64,000 bases of DNA from Plumapathes pennacea (taxonomy: Eukaryota > Cnidaria > Anthozoa > Antipatharia > Myriopathidae): NCBI GenBank assembly GCA_964036295.1, contig OZ038465.1:22130331-22194330 (forward strand), in the 5' to 3' direction. The notes below the pieces were generated by a model, which saw only the letters and a list, made by a program, of their open reading frames with translations, was not told where the DNA came from and searched no databases. The position numbers and the translations under genes are program-made. This document shows positions 24,129 through 35,412 of this stretch, piece after piece (the stretch's first letter is position 1; each line of letters starts with the position of its first letter).

Positions 24129-25912
24129 CTACCAACAATGCCAGAGCCTAATTTTTGCCACAATCATGCCCTCTGCAACCAGGTACAGAGAGTATACTTT
24201 TACCAGGCTGCCATAACCAACAATCCTTGGATATTGAGACCTCTCAATTATATCATCTATTGACTCATCACCCTGCAAAAAGGAATTTAATAAACAATAG
24301 TTAGTCAATATTGTTAGTCACAAGGAAAGCATAATGACATGTAAACTTTGAGCACTTACAGTACATTGCTCTGTAAGCAAATCAGCTGACTGAATGAAAG
24401 ACAAAAATAAAAACATTGTTTAGAATGTTTAAGTTCATCTGTCTCACAATATAAAATTTGGTTGATGTGGACCATTTTTGTCATCGAGAGTTCTATGATG
24501 TTGTGGCTTACCGAGCAAATCTTAATGACTTTGTCTTCCCTGCCCTTCCCTTTCAAGATCAGTGGCAATATCATCACCGCAGCAGCACTTTCAATTGCTA
24601 TTCTATTAAGAAAAGACAGAGTATAAATATAACTTTCAAGTGTCAGGTTAACCTAAAGAACTGGCAGTCAGCAACAGGAAGCCCAGGTTGATATCTATGC
24701 TAGTGTAGCAAATACAACATAGACCGCTTTTTTCTTACCAGCTGATTCTGCAGCGAGGTACAAATGGTCCAGTTTGGCCAAGCTACCAATGCCAAAAATC
24801 TTCAGTTACTTTGTCTTTTCAATTATGTCATCTATTGACTCATCATCCTGCAAAAAAGGGAGTTTGATAAACAGCTGCTAGCCACATGTGTTGAATTGTG
24901 TATTCACACGAGAGACATAGCTCTGAGTTGTGTCGAGTTTACCCAGAAAACTGCCTAGCCTTGTTTTGGGCCCAGACTCTTTAGTCCTGTCTAACTTATT
25001 AACTAAGTAATTACACAACAACATGGAAAGAACAAGTTCCAGTTCTGTGACTATCAGTTGATATATATAATATATAGCTGTTGGCATATTGACACTTGTT
25101 AAAAGGCAAGCACATGTCTCGCCTTGACAATGCTGACAATGCAGCTTTGTCCAAAAACTTGTCAGTGCGTACAAAATAGCAATATTCTATAAGTTACTTT
25201 AAGTTCCCCAGTTTAAATGGTCAAATAAAAAATACGGATCAAGTAACTTGTGCTCCACCCGGTTGAGTTAAAGTTATCGTGATATTTTTAGAGTAACTTA
25301 TTCTCCACCCCAAAATAAATAAAAAACACTGTATTTTTTATTACATCTTGACTAGCCGTGAGTAATTCACATACTGTACAAAAGAAAACCATACAAACAA
25401 TCAGAAACTTTGAAAGATTGCCAAAAATATAAAATTCGAAGCCAGTGTTTGCGTGAAACACAAAACAAACACATTTGTAAACACTGGAATTGAATCTTGA
25501 AAGGGATTTAACTAGAACACAAGCACGGGCACAAAGAAACACAAGCACAAACACTCTGTTTCAATAGGCGTTTAGCGCCAATGAGCCGAAGGAGGCGTTC
25601 AGGCGTTGAGATGTTGAGGTGTCAAATCGCGTAAACAGTGAATCCTTTTAGAAGTTTTTCAAATTGTAACAAGAAACAGTGAAAATGTCTTCATATAACG
25701 AGAAACCCAAAACAAACAAGAATGCTTAATAACAAAAATAATGAGGCGGAGTATAAGTTACCTTGTGGTAACTTTAATTCCACAAAAGCCTCTGGAGTGG
25801 AGCACAAGTTACTTACAAAAATATAATATAACAATGATATCAAATCAGGTGTCACTTCCAATGAAAATAGGATTACTCACCGATTCCATTCGTACTGCAA
25901 TCCACGTTTCAT
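24129..25912 (-). pseudogene. unrecognised spliced gene with duplicated exon and one stop
   Basis: On the minus strand a first exon 25912-25881 (MKRGLQYEWN) ends at a GTGAGT donor. After an unresolved gap, three further exons join in phase: 24847-24739 (DDESIDDIIEKTK, stop, LKIFGIGSLAKLDHLYLAAE), 24597-24512 (AIESAAAVMILPLILKGKG) and 24272-24129 (GDESIDDIIERSQYPRIVGY, then GSLVKVYSLYLVAEGMIVAK and a stop). Each has good acceptor (TTTTTGCAG) and donor (GTAAG) words. The second and fourth exons are clear paralogues (DESIDDIIE, GSL-K, LYL-AE), so an exon was duplicated. The TAA in the second exon and the missing link to exon one suggest a decayed gene. I do not recognise the family. Confidence 0.55.
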
Positions 25913-26641
25913 TCTAAAACGCCGACTCTTTACCGAGTCTTTCCTCGTAACCGATCAAGTCTTTTCAATCGTTCGCTTGATATAGTCACAGTACACTGTG
26001 CTTTTATTCAAATGTCCACCTTCGAACTGTAAAGGCAAAATCACCAAAGAAGCTCAAAGACTGTTGGAGGAGTGGATACATGAATTCAAAGCAGTTCTTG
26101 GCGGGCAGGGCATCAAACAGCGACAAAAGCTATGCATTGACCGGATAGTGTAATCGCCAAAACATTCCGGGGTATTTGGCGGTTACAGGAGAAACAGAAG
26201 TCCCACATCCGATCGGCCATAAACATGTCAAACGCGTGTAATCAAGCTTTAATCAACAGCCACGACAAACGGTTTCTGCAATACCATGAGCGATTACATA
26301 AATTAATCCTCGAGGGATTAACAAACTAGCGACAGTAACAATGCAAAGAAAAGAGTTCGGCAACAGCACAATAATACATGAAGACGATGAAATGAATAAA
26401 CATGTGCGAGTAGAAATACGAGCAGCACTACTTACAAACACGTTGAGCTCTTCGGGGACTTCTATTAGCAAACATGAACCATAATAAAACACTTACCGAA
26501 CAAGGTGGCCAAAGTAGAAATCAGACAAACATTTACGTGCTAAACACACAGGAAAATAGCGACTTGGCTCAGCACCCTAAACTTAAGCTGGCCGCCATGT
26601 GTGTGTCTCCACCAACCGAAAGAATCCAACCCAGGATCCAG
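25913..26641. other. no gene recognised
   Basis: This lies upstream of the minus-strand gene's first exon and may hold its promoter. No TATA box or known motif stands out. GGCCGCCATGTG near 26591 resembles a YY1-type site. The short frames here are unsupported. Confidence 0.45.
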
Positions 26642-28670
26642 GGTTGTGCCTAAATCGTACCAACGGGAAGGACAGCCGCGCAAGACTGAAAACGAGTTTA
26701 GACCCGATCGCCTCACGACCGAGAATCGGACGATGTCGGTAAATCCAAGATGGCTGTCTTCTGTGTATTTCATCGAACGATGAAATGAACAAGCCTTATC
26801 GAGTTAAGTGAAATAACATCGCTTCCTTTCATCATAGTTTAGACGATTATAATACATATTGAACCTCGTGGCGAACTAAACTGTAGAAAATGTGACGTGT
26901 CCTTCCCGCTGGTACGGTGTAATCGTGTCGTACCAACGGGAAGGACAGAGTGAAATAACTCGACTATTTTAGTCGAGGATCATTTTAAGTGAAGAGTAAG
27001 TGTATCTTCAATAAAATCAAGTGGCATCTCTTCCTTTGGTGGTGATTTAGACAACTGAGGCGAACTAAACTGTGATGTGTCCTTCCCGCTGGTACGATGG
27101 AGTTCGATCGTACCAGCGGGAAATAACCAGACTATCTTTAACCGTATCTTCAGTCGAGGATATACAGAGTAAAATGTACCATCGGAAACTCAAGTGGAAT
27201 TGCTTGACTGAATTATATTTGACACAAAATGAGCCTCACAGTGAAGCAGAGTATAGTAAAGTGTGGGGGTGTCTAGAAAACTCAGACCTCAGACCTCAGA
27301 CCTGAGATCTGGAAAACTCAGACCCCCAAAATACGCTAAATGATTCGACCATTCCTTCTCGTAATTACTTTAAACGGAAGCTGCTCGAGCGAGACATCAA
27401 ACAATGCGGTATTTTTAGCCATTTCGCAAACATTCGGCAGGGTCTGAGTTTTCCAGATCTGGAAAACTCAGACCCCCCTAAAATACGCTAAACGATTCGA
27501 CCATTCCTTCTCGTAATTACTTTAATCGGAAGCTGCTCGAGCGAGACACCAAACAATGCGGTATTTTTAGCCATTTCGCAAACATTCGGCAGGGTCTGAG
27601 TTTTCCAGATCTGGAAAACTCAGACCCCCCTCCCCCCCAAAAAAAATTTCGCGAAACGATTTGATCGTTCCTTCTCGTAATTGCTTTAACCCCCAAAATA
27701 CATACATCGCCTGTTTCACGGTTCCATTATGAAACAAGTTTGTCGGATCTCGTTTTACATCATTTGTAATCAACTTGTGACAATGGAACTGGGACGTGGA
27801 TGTGTGACCTGTCATTTCTGCCACGTGACCTGTCTGGAAAGTTATAACTTTAGTCGAATGTTTGCGAAATGGCTAAAAATACCGCATTGTTTGATGTCTC
27901 GCTCGAGCAGCTTCCGTTTAAAGTAATTACGAGAAGGAATGGTCGAATCATTTAGCGTATTTTGGGGGTCTGAGTTTTCCAGATCGGAGGTCTGAGGTCT
28001 GAGGTCTGAGTTTTCTAGACATCCTAAAGTGTGGTGTCCTTTCCGCTGGTACGCTGTCTTCGGATTGTCGTAGGCTCATTTTGTGTTAAATATAATTCAG
28101 TCAAGCAATTCTACTTAAGTTTCCGATGGTACATTTTACTCTGTATATCCTCGACTGAAGATACGGTTAAAGATAGTCTGGTTATTTCCCGCTATCCTTC
28201 CCGCTGGTACGATCGAACTCCATCGTACCAGCGGGAAGGACACATCACAGTTTAGTTCGCCTCAGTTGTCTAAATCACCACCAAAGGAAGAGATGCCACT
28301 TGATTTTATTGAAGATACACTTACTCTTCACTTAAAATGATCCTCGACTAAAATAGTCGAGTTATTTCACTCTGTCCTTCCCGTTGGTACGACACGATTA
28401 CACCGTACCAGCGGGAAGGACACGTCACATTTTCTACAGTTTAGTTCGCCACGAGGTTCAATATGTATTATAATCGTCTAAACTATGATGAAAGGAAGCG
28501 ATGTTATTTCACTTAACTCAATAAGGCTTGTTCATTTCATCGTTCGATGAAATACACAGAAGACAGGATTTACCGACATCGTCCGATTTTCGGTCGTGAG
28601 GCGATCGGATCTAAACTCGTTTTCAGTCTTGCGCGGCTGTCCTTCCCGTTGGTACGATTTAGGCACAACC
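26642..28670. mobile_element. 2.03-kb foldback transposon with 0.8-kb arms and 9-bp target duplication
   Basis: The left end GGTTGTGCCTAAATCGTACC reappears inverted at the right end (GGTACGATTTAGGCACAACC or very close). Pairing runs inward for about 0.8 kb per arm, through GAAAACGAGTTTAG, TTCATCGAACGATGAAATG, GTGGCATCTCTTCC and TACTTTAAACGGAAGCTGC. AGGATCCAG flanks both sides exactly (26633-26641 and 28671-28679), a 9-bp target duplication typical of Mutator-like (MULE) and foldback elements. The arms carry about eleven copies of GTCCTTCCCGCTGGTACG, many arranged as small hairpins within the large one. The loop region (about 27470-27850) contains tandem copies of a 150-bp unit. There is no transposase, so it is non-autonomous. 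Confidence 0.88.
27306..27690. repeat. 150-bp tandem repeat inside the foldback element
   Basis: Units starting GATCTGGAAAACTCAGACC begin at 27306, 27456 and 27608; the third is partial and diverged. Only the first unit pairs with the right arm (about 27855-27985), so the extra copies arose after the foldback formed. Confidence 0.85.
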
Positions 28671-28738
28671 AGGATCCAGGGGCAGGCCCAGGCCCCAGGG
28701 GAAACAGTAACAGTTGATTGATTGAACCTACAATAGTT

Positions 28739-28910
28739 TACCGCATCTATACAAAGCTGCACCTTTTACTTCCATCTCATACATCAAATGTCCAAGATCT
28801 GGTCTCAAACCCCGGCTGTACTTTTTGTTCTTGTCCCATCTCATGATCTCTGAAGAATGAACTGAAGCGATAGCAAAAACTTCACTCTGATCAAGGGGTT
28901 GGAGTGATTA
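28739..28910 (-). CDS. possible coding fragment, unrecognised
   Basis: The minus frame reads LDQSEVFAIASVHSSEIMRW, DKNKKYSRGLRPDLGHLM, YEMEVKGAALYRCGKLL and a stop. Composition looks protein-like, but no ATG, splice site or known domain was found, and it is only about 57 codons. Nothing was recognised in 28911-29929. Confidence 0.25.
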
Positions 28911-29929
28911 TCGAACATATTTCCCTTTACCAGACTTTTGCCGAACGAGTGACCTCTTATCTTGCCAAGTCAAAAACTTTTCTGCTTCGACGAGCAAAGC
29001 ATATCCATGCAACAGGAAACTAGTAAACCTACTTCTACAAATCTACCCTACAAGCAGAACCACCTTTCTCTCCCCCAAATATGGCAAACGTTATTGCACA
29101 ATCATTAACATCACAAGTCTTTTATATTTTGACTTAATATCCTTCAATATTTAGCCGTTTGGAATGAAATTAACGGCATATTAAAGGTTCATGAAAGTCT
29201 AAGAAACAGTATCTCAGTTTTTATTTTGATTAAAACCTTTTTATGATGTTTTAAATTTTAACGATGTGAGAAATTTTCACAGTTTACATTAAAAAGTTCA
29301 TAAAAAACGTTTGAAGTAAAATTTTAAAATTCTGAGACAACATTTTGTAGACACCATTAGCCCTTTCATAAGCCGCTTATTTCGTTCTGATTAGTTAAAA
29401 ATTGTGGGAGATTAAATAAAAAATATATAAATTATATGACGTCACTGATTCCCCAAGATCAATATCCATGGCAACCACCACCGAGAATCAATGTGTTGAT
29501 TTGCAACAAACATTTTGATTTATCGCATGCCAATATTTTATTTTTTATTTTTGTCAAGTAGAAAAATTGAAACCTGTATGGCATATTAAGGGGGGGAGAC
29601 ATGAGGAGGCGCACACCTTGGTTACCGCTGAAGTGGTCATCTGAAATGACCACTTCCAAAGCCAGCAAATTTAGACAAAGGCTTTGTTGACAGATTTACA
29701 CACGGGAGGCCGGAGTGTTTCTAATTAAAACATCATCACGGCGCATCACATAGATACCCTTGGGACGTCCGCTTCTAGTCCAGGTTATTATTTGTTCGGC
29801 CTCATGTAGTTATGAATTCGTTTTGCGTGTTGACATTTCGTACACGCAACCGCATATGTATTCCCGATTTTTGCTTGCGACTGTCGGCATGACCGTACGA
29901 CAATAATAATCGTTTTCGTGTCGTAAAAG

Positions 29930-30420
29930 TCAGTCGTAAGAAGAGTCATGACCATACATCGCTCCGTGTAAAGGTGTATCTGGCATTTGGCCTTGAAAAG
30001 AGTTGAACTTGGCGCGTAAGGCCACAATTTCTTTTGCTGCAGATGATAACTGAGCTTCAAGGGTCGCAGAGTAAGATTTAAAGCGGTCCTCTTGAATGTC
30101 CTTCGAGTCGTTTGAGTCGAATCCTCTGAAATTGAACTCTGTAATCGCTTTTTGAAATAGTTCCGTCCGGATGAAAGGGCATTCTTTAATGTTTCGCAAC
30201 CGAAGAATACCCAACAAGAGCCCAAATGGTGTCGTTACGTAGACTTGCTTGCTTCGATGACGAGATGAGAAAAACTTAAACGATGCAGGTAATCCATCCT
30301 CGTCGTACAAGTCGCTTAAATTAACCAGCTTGTAATGTTCAGAGAACAGCTTCGCAGTCGCTGAAGTACAAAATGTGCCTGGCTTTTGTACAGCACAAAC
30401 TGTAGTTCACAGCGTACCAT
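29930..30420 (-). CDS. unrecognised protein, possible terminal exon
   Basis: The minus-strand frame runs from about 30400 to a stop at 29930 without interruption: VCAVQKPGTFCTSATAKLF, SEHYKLVNLSDLYDEDGLPA, TTPFGLLLGILRLRNIKECP and LSSAAKEIVALRAKFNSF. The last part looks like a short coiled coil. The frame extends upstream of its first ATG (30310) to a possible acceptor (CTACAG) near 30405, so it may be a last exon. No domain was recognised. It may be a transposon gene given its surroundings. Nothing was recognised in 30421-31255. Confidence 0.4.
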
Positions 30421-31255
30421 GTACTAGAAGGCGGCAGAGAAGAAGAAAACACCTTGTGTAATGTTGGATGGACAATCGGAACGCCGGCACTACTTCTCTT
30501 CATGCTGTCCACGCTACTCTGACTAGTTCAGCACTAACAGACCGCGTAAACAATAATGCTAGTTGATTTTAGCGCCAATGTACATGTTCCCAAATATAGG
30601 TATGCCAATTATCACTTCCACACCAGCATCACAATTGTACAGTGGTAAAATCTTGGGGGTGGGGCGGCTAGTTCTGGATGAATTCAGAGACGAAAATCGG
30701 TGAAATTATCAGAGCAATTTGCGAAAAACTTAACAATTTCGGCAATGTGCTAGCGGAAGGCATTGTCTGTACACACATTGGAGATTTTTCAGATCTGGCA
30801 CTACCCATACCGCGCAAACAATAAGACAATGTCAATCACTTGAGAAGAGATCCTGGGACTGAGAATACCGACCCAATCACATTACATTGGACTTTGTACT
30901 CAATTTGCAAACTCCCCGCCAAGTCATACAGTTTGTGCGGGAACACTCAGGATAAGATGCAAGAAAATACCAACCGTAGTCACAACAACCGTTCGATTGA
31001 AGGTGAGTCCAAATCAGAGGTACAATTATTACACAGTTTTTAAGATCGTAGTCAAAGGATTGTTGAGCCATGATGTGCTTGTTGTGCGACTGTTCTGCAA
31101 CTGACAGCCGATGACGCAGAGAGTATATTAGAACTTGAATGCTGTTGATAGGGCTGAGGGGAATTGGTACGTATCAAGTTATCGCGAGCCGTATGTTTTA
31201 TGTGTTCTTTCATAGTTATTCTGTTCTTCGGTACACACACCATGGTTTTGCCGAT

Positions 31256-31970
31256 ATTCACGCGGGACATTACCTCGGACATAATTTATCTCAGAGGTTC
31301 CTGCTGAGATAATTGTGAAATTATCCCAGCTCATTTTTAAGCGGGATAGCTGGCCTAATACTATTTTCACTGGCTCTCATTTTGAACAAATGTCAATACA
31401 ATGAGTACGAGGGATGCCGCCAACAGAATTGATACACTCCAGTATCTCGGCCGCGAAGCGCAACATATTTCCCATAGTAGGGGATTGGGAGTGGGGCACG
31501 TCCGGCCTGTGCTTGATTCGTTTTTAAAATCATGAACACCATGGGCTTTATATCGGCAAGCAATGTTGAGTAAACAGGGAAGAGGAGGCCGCCAAAGTTA
31601 AATCCATTTTATTCACGCGGGACATTACCTCAGACATAATTTATCTCAGAGGTTCCCGCTGAGATGATTGTAAACTTACTCTCGGCTCATTATGCTGTAC
31701 TCACTTTTAGGTGGGATAGCTGGCCTAATACTATTTTCACTGGCTCTAATTTGACCAGTGCTTGCAATGGGTACGAGGGATGCCGCCAACAGAAAATACA
31801 CTCCAGTTTCTCGGCCGCGAAGCGCAACATATTTGCCATAACAGGGGATTGGGGGTGGGGCATGTCCGGCCTGTGCTTGATTCGTTTAATCATCAACACC
31901 TTGGGTTTTCTTGTGGAGTTCTCCATGATGGCGAGTAAACAGGGGAGAGGAGAGAAGAGGCCGCCAAAAT
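31256..31970. repeat. tandem direct duplication of about 355 bp
   Basis: 31256-31600 and 31614-31970 share ATTCACGCGGGACATTACCT, GGATAGCTGGCCTAATAC, GAGGGATGCCGCCAACAG and GGCCTGTGCTTGATTCG in the same order and spacing. The copies differ by a few percent plus small indels. Frames on both strands in this zone are not obviously genes. Confidence 0.9.
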
Positions 31971-32008
31971 ATATCCAACTTATATTAATTAATTTTCTTT
32001 ACCACAAG

Positions 32009-32345
32009 ATGGGAAAGCACGATAAGGAGAAGCGGAAGGCGTACAAAAATACTGAAAGAGAAGGAGAGACTTCGGAGACATGCAGGGGCACAAGAAGCAC
32101 AAACGACGACCCAGGAGTCGGTTGTGGTCGATCATTCGCTAGCCGAGGAGTCCGAGCAGCAGTCCACAAAAGACTGCTCTGACTTGGACTCCATTTGTAT
32201 GTCAATCCCGGAGCAGGATTGCTGTAAAAAAGAAACATCTTGTAAAGAAAACCTGACTATGAAGGATCCGTTTTTTAATGCATTCCTTCGATTTCAAAGT
32301 AAGAAACAGGATCTAAAACGACTCCTGCGAAATCCACTAAAGTAA
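32009..32345 (+). pseudogene. Lys/Glu-rich open frame, unrecognised
   Basis: One frame starts MGKHDKEKRKAYKNTERE just after the tandem duplication. A second, overlapping frame (ending 32345) reads EESEQQSTKDCSDLDSIC, KKETSCKENLTMKDPFF and FLRFQSKKQDLKRLLRN. Joining them needs a frameshift near 32060. No domain was recognised. It could be a short accessory protein of a mobile element. Confidence 0.3.
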
Positions 32346-34560
32346 TAAAACAAAAAACTAGAGGTTCTCATTGGTCTATCGGCTCGTACTTCTTGCCGCA
32401 CGTGATCGAGTCTTTTTGAGAGTCTAAATCTGATTAACTCATCCTGCAAATTATTTTCATATTTACTTTCTGTTCTTTGTACGTCCAGCGCTCTCGGTTA
32501 ATCGTCCGCCAAACTTTTTTCGAAGTTTTCAGTGCGACAGAATCGTTGCTGTGATATTCCAAGGAATTCGTACTGATTGGCTTTTTGCAATGAAAATAAA
32601 TATCACATGCAATAACCAGACATGCTCGCGCTCAAAATCTAGCGCATCAGCTTAAGTTATTCATGCAGCCGAGAAGTCTCCAACTTTAATTATTTTTAAG
32701 CCTTTTATGCTTCCATGCAAAAGCTTGCATGGTAAAGAATCGATGGCGGATAACTTCAAACTGCGCGCGATCAATACCCAACAACGTGCGTTAAAGATGG
32801 GGAAAAACTCGCTGACTTAAGAATTTCATTCAACTTTTAATAGACTCCGGTACTGCTAAGATCATGACACATTTTTGTCCAAGATTTCGGTGACTGGCCT
32901 GACCCGACAGAATCTCTGTTGCTGTAATATTCCTAGCGAGTGCGTGCTTCGGCGCAATCTTGAGAGGGAATATTAACGCTCGGGAGTGACTGTCGAATCA
33001 GGGACAATGGTCTTGTAATGATTGGCTTTTTGCAGTGAAAGAAACGAATACAATTATCTTTTCTTATTTCCTATCTATTACTAATGTAGTAAAAAAGATC
33101 AAATCAGACGAAGATACTGTGCGAGTATCAGTTTTCATGAAGAATACACGCTGTTATTTAGTGCAACGCCTGCTTTGACAGATTCAACCAAAGTGTTAAT
33201 TAGTTTCGCACTTCGGAACTTAAGTAGAGCGTCTCTAGCAACTGAGATATCCTGTAGAGTCAAAAAATTGCTGCTTGCGGCTCTTCATGACTTTAAAGCA
33301 ACTTTAGCTGTTGGAAATACGAAGTTGCAATAACCCAATAAATGAAGTTAAATATTTGCAGTTGCTTTTCCTGCATACAAAATTGAATTAACTCTCTGAC
33401 CATTTTTTCACATTAACACCGTTAATAGTTGTTATTGCAGATGTCAGCGGTTTTACATTATTAAACAAAACAGGGCGAAAGGGTCTTTATTAGGATTGTA
33501 TTGACCCAAAAGACTCGTTCGCATGCTTCGAAAAATAAAAGAATATTGGACTGCAGGCTCAACTGCACCAGCAGCTATTCACTACCAACATATCGTTCAG
33601 TGTTGGTGTTTGGTATATGGGGTAAGTCCCGACCCGTTCTACACTGATTCAGCTTCTGTTTTGGTAGTAGATAAATAGATAGATAGATGGCCTTAATATA
33701 TACACAATAGTTTGGGGTTGTGCGTTAATTATAAGTTACTGAGTCAAAGATTAAAACTTATACTACTGTATAATATTTCAGAGTCAAAAATTCATAAACT
33801 ACGTTAAGATGTAGCGTGCGTCAATAAAATGTAATTTAAAATGATAGTATTAAATTTTGCTCAATTATTATGAAGTTGGAATTATATTATAACTATGTTC
33901 ACTTGGGGCCGGGTCGCATACGAGCGCAATCGAAACATTTTTGCGTACTTTTAAGTAATTTTTGCCAACGGCTATGTGTACATGTGCGACCTCTGTTTAA
34001 TCTTTGGTCAAACTCTGCCGATTGAATGAAGATAACGAAAGAACAGTAGAATAAAGACGACGCGCACGAGCTATGTGGTATTTTATAATTAATTTTTTCT
34101 CAACCTCTGTGTTACATGTGCGAGCCCTGTTGTGCGCTTGGCCAAATTCTTCCAATTGACCAAAAGGATCAAAAGGGCCGCAGAGCAGGTGTGGGGCTGG
34201 CCAATTTCATTCATTAGCATAAGTCAATGTCAACATTTATGGAACGGAGGCCCGGAAAATCCAGTCAATTTGCTTTTAAGACATCAGCAATCCAAGACGA
34301 TGATCGCGACCACATCGTAAAGAAGAAATAAAGGTGTTGTTTGCATATATGTTTGTCGTTGAAACCGTCGGTTCCTCGCGCCAGAATGGTGAGGTTGAAT
34401 TGCGTTAATCGTCTTTTACCATGAAGCAAATTAAAAACACGTCTTCAGTTTTCAAAATGTGGTACGCGTTCTGACAGCGACCAGTACACGAGATCAGCTC
34501 AATTTTACATATCCACGTGCGCGCCCCCTTTTTTTCTTCTGCAATCAGTCCTATTTGTAT
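32346..34560. other. no gene recognised; short GATA repeat
   Basis: About 2.2 kb with only short random frames. A small AGAT tract is present at about 33668-33690. Two related stretches (ATTGGCTTTTTGCA near 32577 and 33022, with CGACAGAATC words) hint at an old internal duplication. Confidence 0.5.
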
Positions 34561-34581
34561 TCTGAAGGCTGCGTCAACAAC

Positions 34582-35096
34582 ATGGACAGCCGAGTGCCTT
34601 ATGACTACGCCTACGGTACAAACAATTACTATTCTCCGACTTTACAATTTCCCCCGTACTTCGGACAAAGTGCCAGACAGCACGGAAGTCTGTGGCCAAG
34701 CCCGCCTGGGTTGGAAGCCAATTCTGAAACACGAAGTATCCCAGCACTTCGACCGAATGCACGCTTTGTTCACCGAGTGAAGCCCCATCGCTGGACAGCG
34801 CAGCAAGAAAAACATACGATACTTGGAGTACGGAGGCGCAAAAGCTTTTGGTACAACTGTGGGCCGAAAATTTCGCAAGTCTAAAGAATAAAGACGCCAG
34901 AAAAACTTGGCAGAAAATCACAGATGAGCTGAACAATCGCCTGGGTTGTTCGAAAACCATTCAGAAATGTAGCAAGAAAATGAAATACTTCATCGCTCGC
35001 TAGAACGCCAAGGATTGGAACTGCAAGCAGAGTGGAGGAAATCGGAAGAAGTCAGCGTTCTACGAGGAAATTGATGCCATTCTGATCAGGGTACCA
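34582..35096 (+). pseudogene. Myb/SANT-like DNA-binding protein, frameshifted and stopped
   Basis: An ATG at 34582 starts MDSRVPYDYAYGTNNYYSPT, a Tyr/Pro-rich leader. About 75 codons on, the annotated frame leaves the protein. A neighbouring frame continues with DTWSTEAQKLLVQLWAENF, DARKTWQKITDELNNRLG, CSKTIQKCSKKMKYFIAR, a TAG stop near 35001, then NAKDWNCKQSGGNRKKSAFY and EEIDAIL. This is a Myb/SANT-like trihelix domain: the spaced tryptophans, the K-KxKY core and the QSGGNRK..FY end are typical. Such proteins are usual partners of PIF/Harbinger transposases, but no transposase is adjacent here; the nearest is at 41.6-42.6 kb. The stop replaces what is normally a Tyr codon. The copy is inactive. 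Confidence 0.72.
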
Positions 35097-35412
35097 GGTG
35101 GCCATTCCGAACTTCCATTTTGTAATTCTATGTCTCTATTCTTATTTTGGAGTTTATGCGGTAATTCTCAAGTTCTACTTTAATTTTCAGTTTTAAATCT
35201 CGAAAAGAATCGTCAATTTGGTGTTCTCGATGCCGTATATGCATTTTGTAATTATTTTGCCTCGATTCCATGATCTCGGAGAGGGGTGGCATTCCGGTCT
35301 CGAGTCGTTGTTCTATAATGCCGTTTTTCTCTAAAACAATAAGTGTTTTGTGCAGCCACGAGTTCCTTCAGTTCCAAGGTTAATTGTTTATGTGTAATGT
35401 CCGTTTCGAGCA

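Noticed and set aside
34574-34960. 128-aa minus frame
   Set aside because: It lies opposite the Myb/SANT-like coding sequence, whose plus-strand motifs explain the region.
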